A DNA stretch of 64,000 nt. Origin: Tribonema minus. Taxonomy: Eukaryota; Sar; Xanthophyceae; Tribonematales; Tribonemataceae. Positions within the stretch are counted from its first letter, which is position 1; each line of letters begins with the position of its first letter. The stretch spans positions 1 through 64,000 of the forward strand of contig JAFCMP010000138.1 of NCBI GenBank assembly GCA_017506865.1, in the 5' to 3' direction. The notes under the pieces were generated by a model that worked only from the letters and a program-made list of their open reading frames with translations, was not told where the DNA came from and did not search any database. The position numbers and the translations under genes are program-made. Below, piece after piece: positions 44,065 to 55,063 of the stretch.

Positions 44065-47000
44065 CTTGATTCATGAATGAACATACATTAATGCAGTCGA
44101 CATGCCACTCACATTGAATCCGTTGAGCCACATCTGGCGGCGGCACAGGGAGACAGCAAAGGCAGCGGAGGCAGCAGTGCACATGTCAGCAGGTGTTTGG
44201 CGCGACGCATAGGTTGGTTACGGATCGTCACAGGGACGGTGGCACGCGCAGCAGCGCTGCTTCTGGCGGCCAAGTTGAGCGCTCGAGAGCAACTGTGGGC
44301 GATGACCTAAGGAGGCAGGTGGCTTACTACAGCTGGTAGTTTTCCAATGACGCGGCAGTGAGCGCTGTGCACAAACATGCATGCCGTGATGAAATGCAGA
44401 TCTGTTAACGGCACAGCAACGCTCAGCGTCGGACTGGCAATCGCTGCACTGACACCCTGACACACGACTCGGGGCGAATGGCGTTTCTAGCAGCTCACTT
44501 CACTAAGTTGAAGCAGGGCATGTATGCAGCTCAGAGGCCCAGTGCGCTAGGCTTCAAACTATGGCATGAGGGGCTGTGGAGAGTATGAGCCAGCAATGCA
44601 TGACACGTCAATGAGGGTCACAATCATGGGACCTGCTGCACGAGCGGCAGAGCTCTAATTTGCCCCACGTCAAATTTTTGAGCATCGCCGACAGCTAGGT
44701 ATTGCTGCGGGAGACAGGCAGCAAGGGCGCATGCAGCGCGGATCTTGACAGCAGTCTCCAAGCGTATTCTGCACGCTGGGTTGGCGTGCACACATGTACC
44801 AACTCAATGCTGCGACACACAAAGTTCCAGCATCAGCGGCAGCACGGGAACCGTTGGCACAAAACTCGTCTCACAGAGACAGTCACATGCACAGCAGCGC
44901 TCAGCAATGTATGTAGGCCACATACCGCGCAGTTGTCGGTGGCCAGGCTGTACTCGCCGACCACAACGGGCATGCCCTTCTTCTCCATCGCTACCAGCGC
45001 CTGGGAGGGACAGAATCGGATTCAGCGGCAGAGCGAAAGCGACAGTCAAGTGGCAGTGCCGACAGAGTCGGAATCCAAGTCAGCGGCAGAGCATCGACAG
45101 CATCCGCCAGCGTGCACGGCAGCGCATCATGGGCGACGAGTCAGCAGCAGGTCAGCAATTGCAAAAGGGTTGTTGTGTTTCTAAGGTGCGATACTTTCCG
45201 TTTGAAGCTCCTGGCAGTTTGGAACTGAGGGTCGATTGGGCCAAAACAAGCGACACTAGCCTGCCAACTCTTCAAGCGCATTCTTGCATTCTAATCATGA
45301 CCACTGTAAGAGATTCTACTTGCAAGCACAAGTGTAGAGCCACGAGATCTACTTGCCAGCTGCAACATAACAGACGATATCGATTTCCCGGCCGCAACAC
45401 AACAGATGCCTCAGTTCGTTTACATCACACGCATTGCAGCCGCGGCACAGACCGACCACTCACGTTCTTCACGTCGCAGGCATACGAGAGGTAGGACGCC
45501 TGGGGCATAGGGTCCAACCAGGCGTGGTAGATGTGGGTGTCCAGCCCAATGTTGGGGCAGTTGAGCTGCGCGTTGAAGGGGGGTTACGGTGGTTGCATCA
45601 GGGCTAGGGCTAGGTCATTGAGGCACACTAAGGCTAGGGTAAGGTCATCGAGGCGCCAGCAAAAGCATGCATCACAGCGGTGGCGGTTGGTGCACAACGT
45701 TCAGCTGGTGCTGCGACGACAAAAGCAGCCCAACAAGGCCGCGGTAAGTGCGGCAGCGGTGATGCAAACTGTCTCAAACCGACGGCCAACTCACCATGAA
45801 GTCCCCCCAGATGTTGACGTCGAACATGAAGGCGTCGTGCATGAGGAAAAGCCACTGCGGGACTGTCTCACGCACAATCTGATAGCCCTCCCAGTAGAAC
45901 TGCCGGGGGGGGGGGGGGGGGCAGGAGGCGCGTGAGCATCAAGCGATGAGCACAATTTCAACTTTAAGCCAGACAATGCTGCAGACGCTCACTGCGTGCT
46001 GTTTTCTAACACACATGACACACTGCTGCGGTCACTTGCGTTTCTCCCTGACAGAGTATGATGGAGTTGCCATAGCAGGCGCTCTCAAGATTGGCGAGTG
46101 GCGCATCAGCACACACCTACCGGGCAGTAGTCCGTATGGCTTCACATTCTAAATGAATACCGTGGCTTCATTTTCGCTGATTCTCAGCGCCGTGTTTCAG
46201 CAATGTTTTTTCAACGACACTATTTTGAACATGCTTCTCTGAGGTACTTCCAAGGACTTCTGCAGCTGACAGCTGGGCTCCTGTGAAACTCGAGCGCTGC
46301 GGCGGCGTTAAAGAAGACTTCTGACACGGCCCGGACCACATGCAGCAGCAGCTGCTTTACCGCGAGCGAAGAGGGTGCGCTTGAAGTTCACGGCAAGCCG
46401 CTGCATCGCAAGAGCGAAGAGCGTAAATGTGAAGGTCACGACAAGACATGCCGGTCAACGTAGCTGTTAAGAAAGAAGGCCGAAACTGCCGTAACCGCCG
46501 TGGCCGCCGGCTCACCTCCTTGAGCCACTTGACGGGCGTGAACTGCCACGGCTCGTTGACGGGCTCGATGCCGATGACGGACGGCACAAACTTGTACATG
46601 TCGACCATGATGCGGATGACGTCGAGCGTGTGCTGCAGGTGCGCCTCGTTCTTGTCCACGTACGTCGCCGTGTGCGGGTCGAACGTGCCCATCCAATTGG
46701 CGGAGCGGTACGGCCAGTGCACAAAGGTCGCGGCGCCCGCCACCTGCACAGGGGGGGGCGGGGGGGGGGGGGGGGGGGGGCGCGTTGCAGCAGCAGCAGC
46801 GATCAGTAAGCATTAGCAGTGCCCATCCACGACGCGGAACGGTACAGCCAGTGCACAAAGGTCGCCGCGCCCGCCACCTGCGGCGGCGGCAGCAGCAGCA
46901 GCTGCAGCAGCAGCGCGTAATGAGCAACAACTGGCAACAGTGCCCGTCCATGACGCAGAGCGGTACGGCCAGTGCACACAGGTGGCGGCGCCCGCCACCT

Positions 47001-50000
47001 GCGTGTGCCGAGGGGGAGGGGGGGGGGGGGGGGGTTCGCGCCAGCAGCGGCAGCGATCAGTAAGCAACAGCCAGGTGGCAGCAGTGCCCATCTATGATGC
47101 GCATTGGTACAGCCAGTGCACAAAAGTCGCGGGCCCCGCCACCAGCACGGGGGGGGGGGGGCGTTGCAGCAGCAGCAGCAGCAGTGCTCAGTCATGAACA
47201 GCAGCTGGCAGCAGCACCCATGGACTGGGACAGCTGAGCGCGTGAACTGTGAGCTGAGCACTGCACGCCCTACAAGCACTTAGCACTTATTGACACACAG
47301 GCGTACTGGTCGTAATGCACAAGTTTGCGCAGCAGCTCATCGAGGCCATCGCACGTTACACATGCTCCAGAGGCGATGTTGAGAGTTGTGCACCAACTGT
47401 TTCATCAAACAGCGAATCGCACATGAGCGACTGGCGAGTAGGATAAGGTTTAGCGCGCCGTACCTTTGTGGAACTGAATGTGGTCCACTCCAAGTTGAGC
47501 GACCGCCCGCTGTTGTCAAAGCCGTTCTGGCTACCCTGTGAATATGGGCGCAGCGCACACCGGGGGGGGGGGGAGAGGGGGACGCGAGGCTCAGCACTGC
47601 CGCTGACGAAGTTCAATTGCTGTTAAAGTACCGCTGTTGAAGAATGAGTCGCGCAGTCGAACCGGCATGGCAGAGCCGGCGCGCTCGGCTGATGCTGGCA
47701 TGCACTTGAGCGCAGCATAGGAGCACCGTCGATTTATTGTGATGAGTGCCCTTGGGCGCCCTTGACAAGTGCGCACAGCAGCGCCGTGAACAAGAGACGC
47801 CAATACCTCAAGGGTATGTAGAGTATGCTGACAAAACAGGGACCAGTGCCTGATGATATCTGCAGCAGTGACCGTAGTGCCACAGCATCGTAGCGGCGTG
47901 CTGCAGAGCCCTTGAACGGCGAGCGCTGCCTGCTGCCCCTTCAGAGATGCTTTCAGAAGCGTGCACTGCGGGGCACACTTCAACAGAAGCACCACCACGT
48001 ACTTTAAAGTACGTCAAACCTTTGCGGTGAGCTCTCGACCGCGCGCAGCACAGAGCAATGGGCAGTCCGCAGCAGAACACGCAACATACATGCCCTTGGT
48101 AGAGTTTCCATTTTGTTGGCGGTGCTATATTAGAACCGCATGGAATGCAGCACTGTGAATGAGCCTTACTGGCGTTGCAGAAGTAGCTGCCAGTTTGACA
48201 CGTTTGTGGAACTTTCACGCACCTGCACAGCGTGGATGTCCAGGAGGATGCCGATGTTGTAGTGGTGGGCGAGCCAAAACAGGCGCTCCACCTGAGCGCA
48301 ATGCCGTAGCACACAAGGAGGGGAAGGAGTAAGCAAAGCACTTTGCACCTCACTGTCAAAGTTTGGCTAGATCGCACCTAGCGACGTGCGGTTTTGAAGG
48401 TGCATTCTCGGCATTGTCTGGCTGAAGCAGGTAGCTGATCAGAGGAGGCGCAGACCCTGCAGACGTCCTTTACCGACACAGCGAACAGCACTGAGATGAG
48501 GGTCGACAGGCAGATGCGATGCAATGCGTTGGATTCAGGGTTGAGTGTCGTAGATGACAACGATGGATCAGCAGTAACTGGTTCACAAGGTTTGTGAAGC
48601 ATAGACTTCTGGCTGTGCCAGACATCAGCAGTAGGGGCCGGTGCTTACAATATTTGGCACAGAACTGTGGCATTGTGTTTGCTACAATCAATCATCGGCC
48701 AGCGCGGCAGGTGCCGTCTTGTGTGCCGGGGATCACCAGAAATTGTTGCATGACTGACCGAACCGCAAGCGACGAGAGTGCTAACGTTGACGCCAGAAGC
48801 AAGGTCGTTGTCAAAAGGCATCTGGTGTCAACTTCAATGACAGCCTACTTCAAGACAAGATTAGAAGAAAGACATTGCGGCCGTCGCCCATGCAGTGCTC
48901 AACTCATTATAGCAGTACACGTGCATCCAACACAGGCGAAAGAGCGCATTGCAGCCAACCAGCGCGTGCGCGCAAGTGGTGACCAGGAAGCCAATGTGCA
49001 TTCGCGCAGAGTCGTGCCAATGAGCAGCGGAGCGTTACCTGCTCCAGAGCGCCGTCTGTGCAGCCAACGTACGGCCCGTAGGGCTTGTACATCCAGTCGC
49101 CCACCGGCAACCTGCACAGTGGAGCATTGCAGGACGGCAGCATGGTGCGCATTTATTGCTCAGAAATGCAACGAGAGTAGCTTTGTCGCTCCATTCAGTA
49201 ATAGGCGCTGCGATGAGTGGCTAGAAATTGGCAAGAAGCAGCCAGAAGTATCCCAGAGTTTTCTGTTTACGCTTGGATGCCTGCTGCTATAGGCACCTCA
49301 ACTTGCATGGCCTTCATACCCTCACTGCCGTGCCTCAGATGACTTCAATGCACTGCAGGCACTGCATCTGTTGACGTGATGCGCACCTCATCTGATTACT
49401 TTAACTTGAAGTTAATGTGACACACACATACAAATACACATGCACACACATACGCATTCGATTGATGCTCTGCTACACACTGCTTGCAGAATGAAATGAA
49501 GGTAGGGTTTGTGTCCGTGCACATGTAATGGCTTGACTGTAGAAGGGCTGCTTGAAGTGTAGGTTATTCCGCCAGGCTCACCTGATGGTGTTGATGCCCA
49601 TGGTCGCCAGCTGCTCCGCGACGAACGGCAACAACCCAGCAAACACGCGCAGCAGGCAGTCAGAACGGATGCATGCTCAAGTGTTGCGGGAGAGCGTGGG
49701 ACAGCTAGCGCTCCATATACTGCCACAGCCGCTTATGTACAGCACCCCCAAAAGCTACTTGAAGTTTGTTGTTTTACGTGGAACAAGCATCAAAAGTCGC
49801 TAGCTGCTCCGCGACGAACGGCAACAACGCAGCAAACGTTGCGCAGGAGGCAGTCAGTACGGGTGCATGCACAAGTGTTGTGGGAGAGCATGGGACAGCT
49901 AGCGCCCCACAGACGCGTACAGCACCCTAAATCAGCTACATAAAAGTTTGTACTTGAGGGTTTTCTTGTTGTGAACCTTGAAGTTTGTGGCACTGCTACA

Positions 50001-53000
50001 TGCATCACACACTGTATGACTAGACGGAGCTCATCGAAGTTCAACGTGCCGTTGAACTTCACGCTTGCGTTTGCATTTTGTTTTGTGACACTTGAAGTTT
50101 GTGGAACTACATGCATCACACACTGTGTGACTAGACAGAGCTTACGCTGACGTTTGCATTGCAGAAGAATTTTGCGACTGTTTGCACATTGTGGCGGGGC
50201 GTCCACGCATCATGCTCGCGGCATGTGTGATGGTCGAGATGCCTACCACCCACTTGACATTACGTTCAGGATGATACATTCAGGGAATGCCTCATTGCTA
50301 GCTCAGTCCAACGACGTTAATGCCGTCAGTTGCACACAGTTTTGTGGTGAAGGCTTCAAAGTGAACTGGCGCTGGCCGCAGCTTGAATGATGTGCGTGCA
50401 AGCAGCGCTTGCCCAGTCCCTCATGAACATGCTGTTGAAGTTATTCGCGTTCATGACTGATGATGAAACAGGAGAAGTGTTCTGTGTGATACGTGACGCG
50501 CGTATACAGTGAATTTGATCAAGCTAACATTTGAGTACACGGCTCACAGTCCTCAACACAGTTTTTCTCCTGCATTTGCACCAGCAGCCAGTCCCTAGAG
50601 TACACACACAGTACATAGAGCAAGCCCGTGAACTGCCTGTGAACTGCTGTGAACCCGAAGGGCTCGCGGTCTCAATGCTGGCGGGCACTGCTTTCTCAAC
50701 AGCACCCCACTCATGCAATGCTAAGCACATGTGCGAATAAGCCTGGCTGACCATATGGCCGATTCATACCAGCTTGTAACAGCTCTCCCTGACGTAGCCT
50801 AAGTCTGGTGCTGCCACCGCCACTGCTGCTGCACAACCCTGCTGTCCTACAATCTCTCTAAAATCCAATAGCATCAGGCGAGGCAGTACACATGCGGGCT
50901 GCAGCTGACAGCGGGGACATGATTGCTTCGGCCGAGGCTACTGACAGAGGGCTCAAGAGCATTTCAAACGGAGGCAGACCGCAACATGTTTTGTATGTTT
51001 CATGTTCACGTTATTGTAGGTACATGAGTAGTGGGGTATGATGGGGGTATATGTAGGTTAAGCGAGGGGCGCACCTGAGCAATGTCCGTCTCCGTCACCC
51101 ACGAGTCCCAGTGCGCCCTCAGCTGCCTATTGCCCTCATCCGGTCCGAGAGCCTGCGGAGAACCAGAGACAGTGTCATGGACAGTGTTTCAAACAGAGGC
51201 AGTATTTCTTACAAGACTTCACAAGACTTCGAGAAACAGTTTTGGGACTACATGCCGATGAAGCAGTTCCAAGACTCTATGTAGTGCTGACATGAACATG
51301 GCAGGTACCGCGGCACACAGTATCATGCTCTTCTGTCACGGCAAGTATATATGCTCAGGTATAGCTACTACAGGTACATGAAACGCGCATGCCGATGCAC
51401 ACGCCGGCTGCTGCGGTGCGCTTGGGCACATGCGACCAGGAGAGGTAGTGGTCAGCATCGCTCAGTCGCAGCAGCACTGACATACGCGGCAGAGGCCGCT
51501 GCGCGCGCATATTCAGCAACCAGCACCTGAACCGGCGCGCCAGGCCTCGCCATGCACATTTCACATGAGGGACGCGTGTCTGCAGGGCCGTCCATCCCCA
51601 TGCAAGTTTGATTATGATAGGATATGATGTTTTTGGAGAGTGGCGCTCCATGGGTACTGTTGACGCAATGCCGTGCGGCCATGGGCAGAGCGTTTCAAGC
51701 AGGTAATAGCTACGGTCAACTCGACTCGCCTACTTTTACCCGTGGCAAGAAAGGGGCTTACCAGACAGAAGCTGTACATGTCCATGCCGACGCTGTCCTG
51801 GGTAGAGGCGCCGTGGGGGCTCTCTCCGGGCACGCCTGCCGCCTCCACCTGTGACAGCAAATCATCGAATGATGCTCATTTCATGATGCTCATTTCCCAA
51901 TGCTCATTGCACGTGGTGACCACCTCGTATTGTGCCGCAGCGTAGTCCGCTTGAGTGCGACGAGCAAAGCACATTTATGTCTGACGATGAGCAAATGCTG
52001 GCTGACATTTTTTGAAAATCAATGTCACGTTATGAAGGTCTGCCCGCAGCTTTCATGCATGCATGTTACGTGGGTACCACCATATTGCAGTAAGGTGCCT
52101 TTGCGGTGGCGGCGAACATCTTCACAACAACTGCAGACTACGGACTGCAAGAGAGCAGCACTGGCGCAGAAGGTGTGGCACAGGCAACAAGGTCTCACTT
52201 ACAGCATGCAAGCCTAGCACTCATAGCATTGTGAATTTGAATAAAAAACGAGTAAGGTCTGCTGCGTGACCACACTGCAAGAAATAAATGCAACGGCAAT
52301 AGTTTTGTCAAAACTACACACATATTTCGACGTACAATGCAAAAAGAGAGTTGTTCGTGTACCTCGATGGCAGCGCAATTCATGCAAGGCACATGACTTT
52401 ACATTTTGTCGTTCAACCAAAAAAAAACTCATAGATGCTCCCACTGCCTTAATGGTAGCATAGACTGCACAGGCCGAGGTGGACAGAAAAACTGGGAAAA
52501 CTGCGATCATCATGAGCCGAGCGTGTGTGCAGGTGCGGGTGGCATCACATTTTCGCTGTCGTCTTACCTCCTTGCCCAAGAACTGGAAGAAAAGCGTAGG
52601 CGTAATCTGCAGCACCAATAAGACAGTAGAAAGCAGTGATCAGTTTCACTTGCTTCGAGTGCACGTATGATGCCAGGACAGAGCGGACACCGAGAAGTCG
52701 AAATCAGGCGGCGTAAAGGGACATTGTGTACAAAACAAAAAGTTGCATTACCACAGGTTGCTTACCCAGGGCTCCAGCACCAGCCAGCTGCAGTACAGAC
52801 ATGCACACAGGCACGAGGAAGCAGGCACGCAGAGGCAGTAGCACGTCAGCCGCTGTGCACGCGGAAATGTCGTAATGGTTTTCCTGGGTGCCACTGACGG
52901 GCAACTGTCCAACAAGCCTTCATGCTATGCGGCGGTGGCTTGGTCGTGAGCAGTGTTATTATTGCATGGAACTCAAGCCAGCCATGCACGGGTCGCCACA

Positions 53001-53353
53001 GATAAAATGTCCTTCCCTATCAGATACCCAAACATCAAGCACTTGCCGAAATCTTACCTCCCAAGATTCACAGCCCTGATCTTGTATTTGTTGTGCTCAG
53101 CCTTGTGCTCCTCCGCAACGGGGTCGCACCGCCACTTTGCATTAGGGCTCTCCTTGGACTCGTCCTCGCCCATCTCCTGAAGCATCCTCCTAGCGTGCGC
53201 AGCTTTCTCGTCAACATGAGTGCCGGGCACCTTGTTGGTGATCGTGTGCGACCAGTGGCCGGTGACCACATGGCAGAGCAGCAGCGCTAGAGCCGCCGTC
53301 CTGCTCATCTTGGAAGCCGGCATCTCCACAGAGATGCCCACGCACTCACTCAA
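40643..53353 (-). CDS. GH5 exo-beta-1,3-glucanase, secreted and membrane-anchored
   Basis: Eighteen exons, all in phase (615 residues): 53353-53058, 52787-52766, 52606-52568, 51848-51762, 51152-51075, 49610-49582, 49111-49039, 48291-48223, 47535-47464, 46743-46516, 45899-45795, 45565-45464, 45000-44926, 44133-44113, 43184-43071, 42428-42277, 41522-41441, 40846-40643. Signal peptide near residues 16-35 (MSRTAALALLLCHVVTG). Family blocks in order: VNLGSWLVLEPW-ITPTLFFQFLG, HWDSWVTETDIA, MGINTIRLPVGDWMY, HHYNIGILLDIHAVQGSQNGFDNSG, then the acid/base Glu319 in GIEPVNEP and the nucleophile Glu416 in VVVGEYSLATDNCA, and WAFWNF. A helix at about 588-609 followed by KRRQR anchors the C terminus. It would hydrolyse beta-1,3-glucan at the wall or surface. 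LGSW replaces the usual LGGW. Introns carry several tandem repeats. The start could also be Met11 or Met16. Confidence 0.9.
43140..43370. repeat. 115-base tandem duplication of acceptor plus exon 15 start (glucanase)
   Basis: The sequence from the acceptor through the first ~48 bases of exon 15 (DNLPGFPRVQCTYTP) is present twice: the authentic copy at about 43140-43190 and an upstream copy (gene sense) at 43255-43305. Each is preceded by a C-rich tract on the minus strand. The duplicate has a usable-looking AG but no evident donor. Confidence 0.85.
44035..44064. repeat. CA microsatellite
   Basis: Short (CA)n run with an interrupting A stretch, in the glucanase intron 13. No other feature seen. 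Confidence 0.9.
46688..47236. repeat. four to five tandem copies of acceptor plus exon 10 start (glucanase)
   Basis: The first ~58 bases of exon 10 (VAGAATFVHWPYRSANWMG) occur at 46688-46746 (true exon), 46821-46880, 46941-47002, 47085-47147 and partially near 47210-47236, period about 120-145. Copies 2 and 3 keep the AG acceptor and the reading frame (VHWLYRSASWMGT and VHWPYRSASWTGT). Copies are separated by long G runs (C on the sense strand) and CAG repeats. Confidence 0.88.
49604..49960. repeat. 193-base tandem duplication of acceptor plus exon 6 start (glucanase)
   Basis: The sequence agctgctccgcgacgaacgg and about 130 following bases occur at about 49604-49745 and again at 49797-49930. 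The first contains the acceptor of the 29-base exon 6; the second carries the same acceptor context but only the first few exon bases. Confidence 0.8.
49977..50165. repeat. local tandem repeat with cttgaagtttgtgg units
   Basis: Two units of about 110 bases share cttgaagtttgtgg, acatgcatcacacactgt and gtgactagac-like text (from 49977 and from 50091), with a gaagttcaacg/cgttgaacttc hairpin between them. Lies in glucanase intron 5. Confidence 0.75.
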
Positions 53354-54179
53354 TCAAGATGCGAATGTTTTTTTGGATCTTTTGGCGTGATGAGTATACT
53401 CGATTGATGAGTATTACTCGATTGCCAACTCTGCAGCTTGTCCCCATCGTCTAAGACACACGCGCTTGGCAAATGGTATGAGACGCCGTCGCGATGTGAA
53501 CTCTGGCTGCACTCCGTGTGTTTCACCATGTAGCCTCACTACAGCAGTTTCCGATGCTTTTCTTTTTTGTAGTTCAAGTTGACAAATAATTTGATCCTCT
53601 TGTTGCTAATTCTGGGCTCAGAGCTGTGTTGTGTAGACCCCCAGAGAGCTGGGATATTCTACTTCACCAGGCCTCTAGTATGTGTACATGCATATATGTT
53701 CTCATGGCAGCGCATCAGTCCACTTGCTCAAACCAGCACCTCTTGAAGAGAGCGGACCTACAAGTTGTACGCACTTTGCCACATCGAGCATTGAAAGAAT
53801 GCACATTTGGTGCGGCAGCTATATATGGCTAAGGCTGCAGTGCATTGTCTGCCGCAGCGGCTCTGCAGCTGCTGCTGCTTCTGCTGCGTCAGGTAAGCTA
53901 AGGGGAAAAAAAGGGTCAGTTGAGCTTCAAACTTGCAGTTTTATAAGGGACGAGAAGGTCAGCATCACAAGCAAAGTTCCTGCGGAAATGGAGCCGTAAT
54001 GGCATACGATGTATGCACGCGACTTGCAGTTTCGTGTGATGATTTCAGGCACCACAAAATGTCCTGGTTTTACTTTTCTTTTCAAAAAACGTTGCCTGCA
54101 ATGTTGTGACATGTCGTGAAAGCATGTCGTCTCAGCGTTTTTCTCTATTTTCCCCCGTCATCTTGTGGGTCACGATTGC
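53354..54179. other. divergent promoter region of the glucanase gene
   Basis: Non-coding. It lies between the glucanase start (minus strand) and the intergenic repeat before the JmjC gene (plus strand). No clear TATA or other box can be assigned. Confidence 0.4.
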
Positions 54180-54560
54180 CCATGGCTCGACTAGGCCGCA
54201 GGATCCTCAGATCCTGCACGACGCACGAGGAGCCTGGGATGGTGAAGCTAGGCAAGCCTCCAAGCGTCCATGGTATGGGCACACGTGCGAGGGACGCAGG
54301 AGGTTTCTGCGCAATGTACAAGGAGCCCGGGACGGCAAGCTGTGTAATGCGAATACAGCACCTGCTACACACAAGCAGCCCTTCTATGGCCACACGCGCG
54401 AGGGCCGCAGGTTCTGCGCGGCACAAGAGCCCGGAATGGCCAATTTATGCGAAACGTTCAGCGGTGCAGCTGCAGCCATCCCGGGCTGCTTGTGCGTTGC
54501 GCAGAGACTGAGGCTCCTGCGGCGCTCGCGCGTGTGACCATAGCAGGGGACGCATGGTGC
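54180..54560. repeat. imperfect tandem repeat, units of about 110 bases
   Basis: Three or four degenerate units share atggycacacgygcgaggg-cgcagg followed by caagagcccgg-atggc-like text (about 54200, 54270, 54385 and a partial unit near 54500). An open frame crosses it but its periodic peptide (YGHTCEGRRR, YGHTREGRRF) reflects the repeat, not a recognised protein. Confidence 0.65.
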
Positions 54561-55063
54561 GGGTGCTGTGCTCACAACTGCTCGCATTTGCGACTGCTTG
54601 CCCCGCCCAAGTGTACACCATTCCGGGCTTGTGCCTCGGCAGAACGTCCTGTTGCGAGTGGTGCCATATCTAGTCTGTCAGGAACAGCCAGATCTGATTT
54701 TGATGTCGGCGCAGTGAATCATTGACTCAGCCTGTCAGTGAGCGAAAGCGCGGGCCAGGCCAAGCTCCAATCAAACAGGCCCAACCGCCAGCACTCAACT
54801 TCAAGTGGACCTTGAAGTGCAGTTGCTCGGGGGAGGGACTCACCATGCGACCGCCTACCCCCTCCACAAGCCTTCGGGCTAAGAACGCGAGCTCTCAAGC
54901 CAGCGCGGTGTTCGGCTAGTGTAATGGGTACCCTCTAGGGGTGGGCGAGGAAGTGAAAAAAAGTGACAGTTTGATCATTGCACTGAGGAGTGTGCCACTG
55001 TGCGCTCGTTGCTGAGGGCGACTGAGGTGCAGCAGCAGCAGTTGCTGCTGCTGGCGGCCCGGC

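Noticed and set aside
54106-54537. 143-codon plus-strand frame
   Set aside because: Its periodic peptide follows the underlying DNA tandem repeat and matches no family.
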